From an uncultured Eubacteriales bacterium (GTDB taxonomy: Bacteria; Bacillota; Clostridia; Oscillospirales; QAMX01), in contig CAJLFQ010000033.1 of NCBI GenBank assembly GCA_905205975.1, positions 1 through 21,672 on the forward strand: a DNA stretch of 21,672 nucleotides, in the 5' to 3' direction. Position 1 is the first letter of the stretch. Each line of letters begins with the position of its first letter. A model generated the notes under the pieces. That model did not search any database. It was not told the DNA's origin and saw only the letters and a list, made by a program, of their open reading frames with translations. Both the position numbers and the translations under genes were made by a program. Positions 6,306 through 14,892 of the stretch are shown piece after piece.

Positions 6306-6788
6306 ATGACAGCCTCAGGTTCGATCCGCCCGGCGAACGAAACAGATGCCGAGCGGCTTGCTGAAATTGAAATCTTCAACTACCGGCTGAATTTTTACCC
6401 GATTTTTCACGAGGATACCTATTATTTTGATGAACTGCGCGTCAGCCGCCTTGCGGCTGCATACCGGAAAGAACCGCGGCTCTTGGCAGGCACACACGTC
6501 TATGACGATGGCGTCGTCAAGGGCTTTCTGCGCGTTCGGAACGCTGAAATTGAAAAGCTGTTTGTTGAGCCCATGTTTCAACGAGCAGGCATTGGTACGG
6601 CGCTGCTGACGGATGCGCTCAACGGCGCGCTGGCCTCCAAACCGGAAACGCTTCTCTGGGCGCTCGAAAAGAATACGTCTGCCATCCGTTTCTATGCGCG
6701 GCACGGGTTCCATCCGACCGGGGAACGGAAACGGGTCGCCGACACGGATGAATTTCTGGTTCGCCTGATTCGGTTCCAAGGCGATTAA
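6306..6788 (+). CDS. GNAT family N-acetyltransferase
   Basis: Transfers an acetyl group from acetyl-CoA to an amine; the substrate is unknown. The 160-residue protein shows the GNAT core: the N-terminal SIRPANETDAERLAEIE, the beta-4 strand plus pyrophosphate loop KLFVEPMFQRAGIGTALL with QRAGIG at 92-97, then EKNTSAIRFYARHGF (121-135), which is motif B with Asn123 and Tyr130. I prefer ATG 6306, with AGAAGG about nine bases upstream; a GTG at 6270 would add 12 residues and is possible. pepC follows after 44 bases, so the two are probably co-transcribed from 6136-6164. Confidence 0.9.
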   Translation: MTASGSIRPANETDAERLAEIEIFNYRLNFYPIFHEDTYYFDELRVSRLAAAYRKEPRLLAGTHVYDDGVVKGFLRVRNAEIEKLFVEPMFQRAGIGTALLTDALNGALASKPETLLWALEKNTSAIRFYARHGFHPTGERKRVADTDEFLVRLIRFQGD

Positions 6789-6832
6789 GCCGGGCGAAAT
6801 ACGCCAAACATCAAACAACAGGAGGAAACGAT

Positions 6833-8182
6833 ATGAACAGCAACACCAAACAGAACGCAGCCATTTCAGCAGAACAGCTTGCCAACTTCTCGGAAGCCTA
6901 TGAAACCAACCGGCTGCAAAAAGCGATGACCAATGTTCTGGCGCACTGCACCATTGCGGATGCCGCAGCGGATGACGGCGCCATGAAAAAGATGCTCCAT
7001 AAATTTTCGATTGACATCCCGACCATGGCGGTCACCAACCAGAAACAGAGCGGCCGGTGCTGGTTGTTTGCGGCGCTGAACCTCATCCGTGAAACCATCG
7101 CCAAAGCGCACAACATTGAATTCTTTGAGCTGTCGCAGAGCTATGCGGCATTCTGGGATAAATTTGAACGCGTCAATTATTTCTACGAGGCGATTCTTCA
7201 AACCGCCGAACGGGATATCGACGATCGAACCGTCAACTATCTGCTGCAAACCGGCGTGCAGGACGGCGGACAGTGGGATATGTTCGTGAATATCGTGAAC
7301 AAATACGGTGTTGTCCCGAAAGATGCAATGCCCGAGACGAAGCAATCCAGCGCAACCAACGAACTTGGCCGGCTGCTCAATGAAAAAATCCGCGGCGACG
7401 CCGTCGTGCTTCGCCGGATGGCGGCAGACGGCGAAGCAGAGGCAGAGATTGCTGCTTTCAAAACGGAACTGCTCCGTCAGGTCTACGGCTTCCTCTGCAC
7501 CTGCTACGGCGAACCGCCGAAGACGTTTGACTTTGAATATGTCGACCGCGATCAGACGTACCATATCGAAACGGGCTATACGCCGCTTTCGTTCGCCGAA
7601 CGCTACATCGGCAATTCGCTGGCAGACTACGTCAGCATCATCAACGCGCCGACACAGGATAAACCGTTCCACAAGGTGTATACCGTGGAATTTCTGGGCA
7701 ATGTTGTCGAAGGCAGCTTGGTGCGCCACCTGAACCTGCCGATGGATGAATTCAAAGCGCTGATTTTGGCGCAGCTTTCCGACGGGGAACCGGTCTGGTT
7801 CGGCAGCGATGTCGGATTCCGCGGCAACCGCGAACGCGGCATCTGGGACGATGCGTCCTATGACTATGAATCGGCAGCCGGTTTTTCACTGCACACCACA
7901 AAAGAGGAACGGCTGGATTACCGCATCAGCGCCATGAGCCATGCCATGGTGCTGACCGGCGTTAATCTGTATGACGGCAAACCAAACCGCTGGAAGATCG
8001 AAAACAGCTGGGGCGATGAGCGGGGCGACAAAGGCTATTATGTTTGCAGCGATACATGGTTCGACGCTTATGTCTTCCAAGCAGTTGTGCACCGGAAATA
8101 CCTGGCGCAGTATGCAGAACAGCTGGCAGAAACGCCTGTTTTGCTGAAACCGTGGGATCCGATGGGGTCTCTGGCGGACTGA
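6833..8182 (+). CDS. pepC: aminopeptidase C (bleomycin hydrolase family, peptidase C1B)
   Basis: A cytosolic papain-fold cysteine aminopeptidase that trims peptides during peptide use and protein turnover. The catalytic triad is visible: Cys76 in NQKQSGRCWLFA with the oxyanion Gln70, His370 in AMSHAMVLTG, and Asn391 in ENSWGDE. Its 449 residues match the family. The C-terminus ends MGSLAD; in homologues the C-terminal tail reaches into the active site of the hexamer and limits cutting to aminopeptidase action. ATG 6833 follows CAGGAGGAAACGAT. The stop at 8182 is only two bases before the -35 box of the valS T-box promoter, and no terminator separates them, so some read-through into the T-box leader is likely. 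Confidence 0.97.
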   Translation: MNSNTKQNAAISAEQLANFSEAYETNRLQKAMTNVLAHCTIADAAADDGAMKKMLHKFSIDIPTMAVTNQKQSGRCWLFAALNLIRETIAKAHNIEFFELSQSYAAFWDKFERVNYFYEAILQTAERDIDDRTVNYLLQTGVQDGGQWDMFVNIVNKYGVVPKDAMPETKQSSATNELGRLLNEKIRGDAVVLRRMAADGEAEAEIAAFKTELLRQVYGFLCTCYGEPPKTFDFEYVDRDQTYHIETGYTPLSFAERYIGNSLADYVSIINAPTQDKPFHKVYTVEFLGNVVEGSLVRHLNLPMDEFKALILAQLSDGEPVWFGSDVGFRGNRERGIWDDASYDYESAAGFSLHTTKEERLDYRISAMSHAMVLTGVNLYDGKPNRWKIENSWGDERGDKGYYVCSDTWFDAYVFQAVVHRKYLAQYAEQLAETPVLLKPWDPMGSLAD

Positions 8183-8184
8183 AC

Positions 8185-8213
8185 TTGACAAACCGAAAAA
8201 AACGTGCTATAAT
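8185..8213 (+). promoter_or_regulatory. consensus sigma-A promoter of the valS T-box transcript
   Basis: TTGACA (8185-8190) and TATAAT (8208-8213) are both perfect, with a 17-bp spacer. The expected start is about 8220. It begins two bases after the pepC stop. Confidence 0.92.
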
Positions 8214-8219
8214 ATATGC

Positions 8220-8493
8220 AGTATATGCAGAAATGCTGTGAACAAGAGGAGTACCCGAACATTCAGCACAGAGAGGGCGGCCGGCAGAAATGCCGTGGTG
8301 TGAGTTGCCTGCCGAAAAACCGGAGAAGGTCGCTTGTGAGCATTCCCGCCGAACCGAATGCGGCTAAGCGTGGAACGGGTGCTCCCGTTACAGAGTGTTG
8401 AGGGTGCGGTCAAACCGCAAACTCGGGTGGTACCGCGGGTGTTGAAGCAACAGCGCTCGTCCCGAATGATTTCGCGGACGGGCGCTGTTTTTT
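8220..8493 (+). promoter_or_regulatory. T-box riboswitch, tRNA-Val responsive
   Basis: A transcriptional attenuator that senses uncharged tRNA-Val. The base of Stem I pairs AATGCT (8232-8237) with AGCATT (8339-8344) and ACAAG (8242-8246) with CTTGT (8333-8337). The conserved AGTA (8250-8253) faces the specifier loop, where GTC (8329-8331) is the valine specifier codon, agreeing with valS downstream. The T-box core GGGTGGTACCGCGG (8425-8438) contains TGGT, which fits the ACCA end of a tRNA with discriminator A. The terminator stem lies at 8450-8487 with six Ts (8488-8493). Uncharged tRNA-Val would favour the antiterminator and valS expression. Confidence 0.95.
8450..8493 (+). terminator. regulated terminator of the T-box
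   Basis: ACAGCGCTCGTCC (8450-8462) pairs with GGACGGGCGCTGT (8476-8488) with one G-T. The T-run TTTTTT (8488-8493) follows. It competes with the antiterminator that includes the T-box core at 8425-8438. Confidence 0.9.
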
Positions 8494-8530
8494 GCGTGCC
8501 GTCCAAAACCAACCGAAAGGGGACAGATCT

Positions 8531-11164
8531 ATGGCCAAAGAACTTGAAAAGATCTACAATCCAGCCGACGTCGAAGACCGGATCTACCATATGTGGGAAG
8601 AAAACGGATGCTTCAATGCCGAAGTCGACGAAAACAAACCGCCTTACTGCATTGTGATTCCGCCTCCGAACGTTACCGGACAGCTTCATATGGGCCACGC
8701 TATGGACGAAACGCTGCAGGATATCCTGATCCGCGTCAAACGGATGCAGGGTTACTCTGCACTGTGGCTGCCGGGCACGGACCATGCAGGCATTGCCACG
8801 CAGATCAAAGTTGAAGAAAACCTCCGCAAGACGTCCGGCAAAACGCGCTATGACTATGGGCGTGACGCGTTTGTCGACCTCGTGTGGGATTGGAAACGCG
8901 AATACGGCGGCCGCATTATTAACCAGCTGAAAAAGCTGGGCGCTTCCTGTGATTGGCGCAGAGAACGCTTCACCATGGACGAGGGCTGCTCCAAAGCCGT
9001 CCGTGAAGTCTTTGTCCGCCTCTGGGAAAAAGGCCTCATTTACCGCGGCAACCGCATCATTAACTGGTGCCCGAAATGCCGCACTGCACTCAGCGACGCC
9101 GAAGTCGAATACGGTGAACAGAACGGCAGCTTCTGGCACATCCGCTATCCGTTCAAAGACGGCAGCGGTTATCTGACCATTGCAACGACCCGGCCGGAAA
9201 CGCTGCTCGGCGACGCCGCAGTCGCCGTCAATCCGGAAGACGAACGCTATCAGGACATCGTCGGCAAAACGCTCATCCTCCCGCTGGTCGGCCGTGAAAT
9301 CCCGGTGATCGCCGACGAATATGTCGAACGCGACTTCGGAACGGGCTGCGTGAAAATTACGCCGTGCCATGACCCGAACGACTTTGAGGTCGGCAAACGC
9401 CACAACCTCCCAGAAATCCTGATTCTCGACGGCGACGCAAAAATCATCAACGGCGGCGTCTACAACGGTCTGGATCGCTATGAAGCCCGCAAACGCATTG
9501 TCGCTGATCTGGAAGAGCAGGGTCTGCTGGAAAAAGTCGAACCGCACGCACACAACGTCGGTGCCTGCTACCGCTGCGGCACCACCGTTGAACCGGTTGC
9601 GTCGAAACAGTGGTTCGTGAAGATGAAGCCGCTGGCTGAAGCCGCGATGGAAGTTGTCCGCGACGGCCGTGTGGAATTCGTCCCGGACCGCTTCTCCAAG
9701 ATCTATATGAACTGGATGGAAAACGTCCATGACTGGTGCATTTCCCGTCAGCTCTGGTGGGGCCACCGGATCCCTGCTTGGTACTGCGCAGACTGCGGCG
9801 AAACGATCGTCGCCCGCGAAGCGCCGGATACCTGCCCGAAGTGCGGCAGCCATCATCTGACACAGGAAGAAGACGTGCTGGACACCTGGTTCTCGTCCGC
9901 GCTGTGGCCGTTCTCCACACTCGGCTGGCCGGATAAAACGCCGGAACTCGATTACTTCTACCCGACAAGCACGCTGGTCACCGGATATGACATCATCTTC
10001 TTCTGGGTCGCCCGCATGATTTTCTCCGGGATGGAGCATATGGGCAAAGAGCCGTTCAAAACGGTCTTCATCCACGGCCTTGTACGCGACGCGCAGGGAC
10101 GCAAAATGTCCAAATCGCTCGGCAACGGTATTGACCCGCTCGTCATCATCGGCCAGTACGGCGCCGATGCGCTGCGCTTCACGCTTGTCACCGGTATCAG
10201 CCCGGGCAATGATACGCGCTTCACGACGGAACGCGTCGAAGCCAGCCGCAACTTTGCCAATAAGCTCTGGAACGCCTCACGTTTCGTTCTGATGAACACC
10301 GGCGATCAGGCGTATCCGCTGCCGAAGACACTGCGCCGGGAAGATAAATGGATTCTCACCGCGCTCAACAACCTGATTGCCGAAGTCACCGAAAACATTG
10401 AACGCTATGATTTGGGCGTCGCCGCACAGAAACTCTACGACTTCGTGTGGGACAGCTTCTGCGACTGGTACATCGAACTGGCCAAACCGATGCTTGCCGA
10501 CGGCGGCGAAGCGGCGGATGCAGCCAAAGGTGTGCTTCTGTATGTCCTTGACAAAATCCTGAAGCTCCTGCACCCGTTTATGCCGTTCATCACAGAAGAA
10601 ATCTACGGCTGCCTGCCGGGAACGGAAGGCAAACTGATCACGGCACAATGGCCGGTCAGCGTTCCGGAACAGATCTTCCCGGAAGACTGCGCCAAAACAG
10701 AACATATGATGGCCGTTATCCGCGCCATCCGCAACCGCCGCGCTGAAATGAATGTTCCGCCGTCGAAAAAAGCGACGCTGACCGTCATTGCGGCAGACCA
10801 TGAAGCGTATCTCAGCGCAGAACCCTTCCTCAAAAAGCTGGCGTCTGTGTCTGAACTGCACTTCGCAAACGATCCGTCCGAGCTGGATGAAACGAAGATG
10901 ACGCGCATCCTCTCCGGCACCGATATGCTCTTTATCCCGACCGGCGAACTGGTCGATCTGGAAAAAGAACTTGCCCGCATCAAAAAAGAACTGGCCAAAA
11001 ACGAAGCCGAACTGGAAAAACTGAACGCCAAGCTTGCGAACCCGGGCTTCATCGGAAAGGCTCCGGCCAACGTTGTGGAGGCTGAAAAACGGCGCGCAGC
11101 CGCATTGACCGAAACCGTGAACGCCGGCCGCGCCGCGGTGGCCGCCATGTCGCAGAACGCCTGA
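8531..11164 (+). CDS. valS: valyl-tRNA synthetase
   Basis: Class I synthetase that charges tRNA-Val in the cytosol. The 877-residue protein has HMGH at 53-56 (the HIGH signature, within PPPNVTGQLHMGH) and KMSKS at 525-529. In between is the editing (CP1) domain, with TTRPETLLGDAA and GTGCVKITPCHDPNDF. Cys pairs CPKC (about 179), CYRC (about 345) and CADC...CPKC (about 418-440) are probable zinc sites. The C-terminal 70 residues (LEKELARIKKELAKNEAELEK) form the coiled-coil arm that touches the tRNA. ATG 8531 has AAAGGGGA upstream; an earlier in-frame start at 8492 lies in the T-box and is rejected. Expression is governed by the T-box. folC, a common neighbour, does not follow. Confidence 0.99.
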   Translation: MAKELEKIYNPADVEDRIYHMWEENGCFNAEVDENKPPYCIVIPPPNVTGQLHMGHAMDETLQDILIRVKRMQGYSALWLPGTDHAGIATQIKVEENLRKTSGKTRYDYGRDAFVDLVWDWKREYGGRIINQLKKLGASCDWRRERFTMDEGCSKAVREVFVRLWEKGLIYRGNRIINWCPKCRTALSDAEVEYGEQNGSFWHIRYPFKDGSGYLTIATTRPETLLGDAAVAVNPEDERYQDIVGKTLILPLVGREIPVIADEYVERDFGTGCVKITPCHDPNDFEVGKRHNLPEILILDGDAKIINGGVYNGLDRYEARKRIVADLEEQGLLEKVEPHAHNVGACYRCGTTVEPVASKQWFVKMKPLAEAAMEVVRDGRVEFVPDRFSKIYMNWMENVHDWCISRQLWWGHRIPAWYCADCGETIVAREAPDTCPKCGSHHLTQEEDVLDTWFSSALWPFSTLGWPDKTPELDYFYPTSTLVTGYDIIFFWVARMIFSGMEHMGKEPFKTVFIHGLVRDAQGRKMSKSLGNGIDPLVIIGQYGADALRFTLVTGISPGNDTRFTTERVEASRNFANKLWNASRFVLMNTGDQAYPLPKTLRREDKWILTALNNLIAEVTENIERYDLGVAAQKLYDFVWDSFCDWYIELAKPMLADGGEAADAAKGVLLYVLDKILKLLHPFMPFITEEIYGCLPGTEGKLITAQWPVSVPEQIFPEDCAKTEHMMAVIRAIRNRRAEMNVPPSKKATLTVIAADHEAYLSAEPFLKKLASVSELHFANDPSELDETKMTRILSGTDMLFIPTGELVDLEKELARIKKELAKNEAELEKLNAKLANPGFIGKAPANVVEAEKRRAAALTETVNAGRAAVAAMSQNA

Positions 11165-11192
11165 GCAGGCGCCAACCAATACTGCAAAGAAA

Positions 11193-11247
11193 CATTCAAA
11201 AGAAACGCCCGAAAACCGAACGATTTTCGGGCGTTTTCTTTTGAATG
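11193..11247. terminator. long bidirectional terminator between valS and the blaR1-like gene
   Basis: The arm at 11193-11215 (CATTCAAAAGAAACGCCCG then AAAA) pairs with the arm at 11224-11247 (TTTTCGGGCG then TTTTCTTTTGAATG) over about 23 bp with one bulged T and an 8-base loop. A/T-rich tracts on both sides of the GC core let it work for valS (plus) and for the convergent minus-strand gene ending at 11257. Confidence 0.9.
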
Positions 11248-11256
11248 GAACGATCT

Positions 11257-12888
11257 TTACTTGAAAAATGCTCGAATGCGCCTTTCGGAAACATTCCCCG
11301 GACGAAGCGTCAGGTAACTGTCTTCGTCAGACAGAATCAGATCGGTGACCCCCTTGTCGTCTGAAGTGGTGATCAGAAGGAGGCTGTACCCGCCTTCCAC
11401 GGGATACGACCGGGACACCACGCCGGAAGTGGGACCGTACTGGAACGGGTACATGGCGAAATCGTCCAACGCCAGATCGGATCCTTTCGACGCGAGGCGA
11501 ATCACATCTTCCTGCGTCAGCCATGCGCTGTCCGAGAGCGATTTTGTTTCCAGAACCGGTGATTCCGGCGACATGATCACCCTGCGGGAGAGTATCAGAT
11601 TGGTGCCGGAAAGCGAAAGCTGGTAGTCGTATGACGGGCGCATTTCGATTTCCCAGGACTGCATGGCCGCATAATCGTAGATGATCACCCGTTCGTCAAT
11701 CCATCCGGAACCGAAACTTACGGTCGAGCAGAATTCCGGCTTGCCGTCTCCGGTCAGGTCGCAGAGATAGACATTCCAAACGGGCATCCCGACGAATAAC
11801 TGCCGGGTTTCACCATCCTGTTCGGCTTCTACGGAACCGCCGTTCCAACGGAAGGTCACACCGGGGTAGGCGTCCAACTGAAGCTCCTGTATGTCGATGT
11901 TTTCAGCTCCCTGAGCCCGCAAGTCAACCCAAAGCGTGGCTTCAGCCGACGCTTTGAATGGAGCGGGGACATTGCCATTGCTCCGGCAGGTCAGGAAACA
12001 GACGCCGACGGCAATTCCGGCAAGCAGTGCGGCAATCAGAATCCAGACGGTGGGTTTCTTGAACCCCAGCACCGCACGAATCCGCCCCTTGAGCTGCCCG
12101 CCGTCAAATGCGAGCGGACCGGCTGCCAAACGATGCGAATTGCTGCATACGAGCAGTGATTCGGCGTAATCTGCCCGCGCCGCGGAGTGCATCCGGCGAA
12201 TCACACGTTCGTCGCAGGCCAGCTCCAGATCCTGCGAGAAAAACAGATAGGCAGCCCAAATGCAGGGGTTGAACCAGTAGACCGCCAGCAGCAGAAAACC
12301 GAGCAGCTTGAACCAGACGTCGCCGTGCCGGATATGGGCCTGCTCATGCAGCAGGACATAGGGGAGATCCTGTCTGCGTGTGCGGAAAGGGAGATAGATC
12401 TTTGGACGGATCAGCCCGAACACAAACGGCGATGCGGCGGCATCCGTCTGGTAGACGTTCCCGGACACGCGAACCGCCGTGGCGAGCCGCCTGCGCTGGC
12501 GCAGGCTTTGGATGAGCAGATAGCCGATCATGCACGCGGCTCCGGCAAGCCAAACCCATGCGACGGCGTCCGGCCATGAAAACGCAGCGGGAGCCTGAGT
12601 GCTGTTCGATGCCGCCGCCGGGAGAGCAGCCGTCGGTTCGGTAAGCGCCGGGACTGCAGCCTGCGTGACGGCGATCCGCGGTGAAGGAAGCGATTCAACA
12701 GACGGCACCACGCTCAAAGGGCTGGCGACAGAAACGGGAACCATCAGCCGCAGGGCGGCCATCCCCCAAAGCACAAGCCGCCAGCGCTTCGGCGCCTTTG
12801 CGAGAATCAGGCGAAGTGCAAGAATCACCAGAATCAGCATGCTGGTCGGGATACTCATTCGTATGAGCAGAAAAAACAGGTCAGTCAT
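11257..12888 (-). CDS. BlaR1/MecR1-like M56 membrane metallopeptidase
   Basis: A membrane zinc protease of the antirepressor type that senses an outside signal and leads to removal of its BlaI/MecI partner. At the N-terminus are hydrophobic helices (residues about 3-30, 37-52 and, after a linker, 106-128). The conserved SPFVFGLIRPKIYLP and the zinc motif HEQAH (181-185) come next, then more helices and DLELACDERVIRRM, which supplies the third ligand. One more helix (WILIAALLAGIAVGVCFL) leads to an extracellular domain of about 240 residues. That domain is not the penicillin-binding sensor of true BlaR1; it contains DLTGDGKPEF and beta-rich stretches. I use ATG 12888, ten bases after GGAG; ATG 12897 is too close to it. 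It overlaps the upstream repressor gene by 8 bases. Confidence 0.88.
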   Translation of the reverse strand: MTDLFFLLIRMSIPTSMLILVILALRLILAKAPKRWRLVLWGMAALRLMVPVSVASPLSVVPSVESLPSPRIAVTQAAVPALTEPTAALPAAASNSTQAPAAFSWPDAVAWVWLAGAACMIGYLLIQSLRQRRRLATAVRVSGNVYQTDAAASPFVFGLIRPKIYLPFRTRRQDLPYVLLHEQAHIRHGDVWFKLLGFLLLAVYWFNPCIWAAYLFFSQDLELACDERVIRRMHSAARADYAESLLVCSNSHRLAAGPLAFDGGQLKGRIRAVLGFKKPTVWILIAALLAGIAVGVCFLTCRSNGNVPAPFKASAEATLWVDLRAQGAENIDIQELQLDAYPGVTFRWNGGSVEAEQDGETRQLFVGMPVWNVYLCDLTGDGKPEFCSTVSFGSGWIDERVIIYDYAAMQSWEIEMRPSYDYQLSLSGTNLILSRRVIMSPESPVLETKSLSDSAWLTQEDVIRLASKGSDLALDDFAMYPFQYGPTSGVVSRSYPVEGGYSLLLITTSDDKGVTDLILSDEDSYLTLRPGNVSERRIRAFFK

Positions 12889-13258
12889 GGTTTTCATGCT
12901 CCTTTCGAAAGTGATCGATCATCTGCTGCATCTCGTTGATTTCGGCAGGAGACAGCTTTTGCTGTCTGGAAAACGCGGCGACAAAGGCGGGGAGCGACCC
13001 CTCAAACGTCTTTTCCATCAGCTCATCCAGCTCGGCGGCCTGTACGTCCGCCTTTGAAACGAGTGACCGCACGACGCACTGCTTGTTTTCCAGAACGCCG
13101 CGTTCCGCCAAACGCTTGATGACCGTATAGGTGGTCGTCGGCTTCCAGCCCAGCTGTTCTTCGCAGAGCGTGACAAGGATCCCGCTCCGAACCGGCTCAT
13201 GCGCCCAGAGAATCAGGCAGAACCGGTATTCGCTTTCATAGATTTTCGGCGTTTCCAT
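12881..13258 (-). CDS. BlaI/MecI/CopY family transcriptional repressor
   Basis: A 125-residue dimeric winged-helix repressor. The N-terminal domain runs IYESEYRFCLILWAHEPVRSG, then LGWKPTTTYTVIKRLAERGVLENK, which is the recognition helix and wing of the BlaI/Penicillinase_R family. The C-terminal third (VQAAELDELMEKTFEGSLPAFV) is the helical dimerisation part that the BlaR1-type protease normally inactivates. The start at 13258 has GAGGTG about ten bases upstream. It is the first gene of a two-gene operon with the M56 protease, reads from the promoter at 13318-13346 and probably represses itself there. No beta-lactamase, transpeptidase or copper gene is adjacent, so its other targets must be elsewhere. 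Confidence 0.93.
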   Translation of the reverse strand: METPKIYESEYRFCLILWAHEPVRSGILVTLCEEQLGWKPTTTYTVIKRLAERGVLENKQCVVRSLVSKADVQAAELDELMEKTFEGSLPAFVAAFSRQQKLSPAEINEMQQMIDHFRKEHENHD

Positions 13259-13285
13259 GCGTACAAATCACCTCATGCCAACGGA

Positions 13286-13321
13286 CTCTAACCTCGTAGA
13301 GCCTTTATTTGACTTAAAGTC
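13286..13321. promoter_or_regulatory. two dyads, candidate BlaI-type operators
   Basis: GACTTAAAGTC (13311-13321) is a perfect palindrome around one base that overlaps the -10 box. CTCTA (13286-13290) and TAGAG (13297-13301) form a second dyad in the early leader. Seen from the minus strand, TTAGACT and TTAGAGT recur as half-sites. Family members bind short dyads over their own promoters, so autoregulation is likely. The exact operator sequence is inferred. Confidence 0.45.
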
Positions 13322-13346
13322 TAACACATTCGAGTGAACCTGTCAA
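13318..13346 (-). promoter_or_regulatory. sigma-A promoter of the blaI-blaR1-like operon
   Basis: On the minus strand, TTGACA (13341-13346) and TAGACT (13318-13323) are spaced by 17 bp. The leader to the start codon at 13258 is about 55 bases. Confidence 0.8.
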
Positions 13347-13357
13347 GTCCCTTTGCG

Positions 13358-13398
13358 AAAAAACCACAGACTGCTGATAAAAAGCAGCCTGTGGTTTT
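13358..13398 (-). terminator. terminator of the glycoside hydrolase gene
   Basis: Read on the minus strand, CAAAACCACAGGCTGCT and AGCAGTCTGTGGTTTT form a stem of about 14 bp with one small internal mismatch, followed by a T-run (13358-13363). It lies just past the hydrolase stop (13404) and just upstream of the blaI promoter, insulating the two units. A-rich flanks might let it act on the other strand too. Confidence 0.85.
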
Positions 13399-13403
13399 GT
13401 TTG

Positions 13404-14813
13404 TCAGAGAAGCGCTCTGGAAAGAATGCGGCCGGAAGCATCGGTGACGGTGCGCGTCCCGCGGGCACAGCGGAAAATGGTGCGCCCGTTGATGGATGCT
13501 TCACACTGCGTGCCGACGGATTGCAGACGGTAAGTGGTATCCCCGAAGACCTGCACATAGTCGCTCTCAAATGCATCCGCAACGGAACTCCAAAGGATCT
13601 GACCCCGCATCAGATGGATGCCGTACATCCGGTTGGTGTATTCCAAAAAGGCCAGAATCGACGGCCCGTAACAGCCGTCGCCGAATTCGCTGGGCGCCAT
13701 GGTTTCCGGGTCAAACTGCTGTGTGAAGCGGCAGTCATGACCGACGACGCCGATCGCCGTACAGAGCTTGCGGCCAAGCACCGGAATCAGCTGATAAAAA
13801 CCGTAGTTTTCCAGCGCACGAATCGCGCGCTGATAGGTCAGCCCCTGCGGCTGACCGCTCCAGTTGTTGTCGGGATGGCTGAAAAAGAGCGGGTCGTTGG
13901 CGGCGATGGAAGGAAGCGGCATCGGCGTCCAGAATTCCTGCGGATTCAGGAGGTGTTCTCCGACGAACCGCCCAGCCATATAGGCGCTGTATGCGCCGTG
14001 ATACATGAGGCGAAGGTTGTTGTGGATCAGGGTATCCAAAAAACGGTTGTCACAGTCGCGGTCGAAGCAGGCGCCGCGATCATCCCGCCAGAGGTAGGTG
14101 CGCAGCTTTGCGCGGACCGCGTCCGCTTTTTTCTGCCATTCTTCCGCCAGAATGGTATCCGGGAAGAGGATGCCTGCTATTTCAGACAAGGTTTGACGTC
14201 CGTCAACAGAATAGGCCATCACGTCCATGGATTCGTAGGGGAGACGCGCCTGACCGTAGGGTGCCGTTTCGCCCGGCCATGCGCAGGGTGCATCATAAAA
14301 ACGGGTGCAGCCGTCCTCGCCGGTGTCCCAGATGCACCAGGTTTCCAGACAGCCGTCGCCGTCTGAGTCGCGCGTGCGCCAGAGATAGGCGTCAAACCGT
14401 TCCAAAGTGTCGTAGAGCGCTTCCAGATAGGAACGGTCATAACCGGTCAGCTCATACAGGTTGAGCGCATGATGCGGGAAGCAGTATCCCTGAAAGTGGG
14501 AGTACATCAGATTGAGCGGCTGATCCGACGCCTCATCAAAGGTGATGACAGACGGCAGACGGCCGTCCGGACGGATATTTTCCATGAAAAAGAGCTGATT
14601 GTTCAGCGCAACTTCCGGATTGCGCGCCGCATACATGTCTCCGCCCATGGGCTGCGTTTCCAACCATAGACCGTTGTAACCGCCGCCTTCAATCAACACC
14701 GGCCGGTTTTGACAGAGCCGGACGTTGGATGCAGCCTTCTTCTCAGCAGCATCATATACCTTTTGCCAGACTGGATCCGATATGGAAAAACGAACGCAGG
14801 AAGGAATCATCAT
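13404..14813 (-). CDS. (alpha/alpha)6-barrel glycoside hydrolase, GH63/MGH1-like
   Basis: A 469-residue protein with no signal peptide, so it acts in the cytosol, probably on a small alpha-linked glycoside or phosphorylated sugar; the substrate is not evident. Motifs typical of the trehalase/GH63-like barrel are GGGYNGLWLETQPMGGDMY (43-61), RTRDSDGDGCLETWCIWDTG (147-165, an acidic loop after a Trp-rich helix end), FWTPMPLPSI, NNWSGQPQGLTYQRAIRALENYGF and EFGDGCYGPSILAFLEY near the C-terminus. The start MM at 14813/14810 follows GAAAGGACGG. It is the last gene before the blaI operon on this strand and has a probable own promoter at 14893-14920. No sugar transporter or kinase is adjacent. GH37, GH63 and GH15 relatives cannot be separated by eye. 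Confidence 0.8.
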   Translation of the reverse strand: MMIPSCVRFSISDPVWQKVYDAAEKKAASNVRLCQNRPVLIEGGGYNGLWLETQPMGGDMYAARNPEVALNNQLFFMENIRPDGRLPSVITFDEASDQPLNLMYSHFQGYCFPHHALNLYELTGYDRSYLEALYDTLERFDAYLWRTRDSDGDGCLETWCIWDTGEDGCTRFYDAPCAWPGETAPYGQARLPYESMDVMAYSVDGRQTLSEIAGILFPDTILAEEWQKKADAVRAKLRTYLWRDDRGACFDRDCDNRFLDTLIHNNLRLMYHGAYSAYMAGRFVGEHLLNPQEFWTPMPLPSIAANDPLFFSHPDNNWSGQPQGLTYQRAIRALENYGFYQLIPVLGRKLCTAIGVVGHDCRFTQQFDPETMAPSEFGDGCYGPSILAFLEYTNRMYGIHLMRGQILWSSVADAFESDYVQVFGDTTYRLQSVGTQCEASINGRTIFRCARGTRTVTDASGRILSRALL

Positions 14814-14892
14814 GATACCGTCCTTTCATTTGCTTGAGCGGAGATCCTGCCGGATGTGAGCAGGAAACACGGTGCAGCGCGCGCGAACGGGG

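Noticed and set aside
8207..10075. 622-codon minus-strand ORF opposite valS
   Set aside because: It is the antisense shadow of valS, a clear synthetase, and also covers the T-box. Long minus-strand frames are expected from the GC-rich codon use.
13353..14366. 337-codon plus-strand ORF opposite the glycoside hydrolase
   Set aside because: Antisense shadow of the hydrolase; it begins inside the terminator hairpin.
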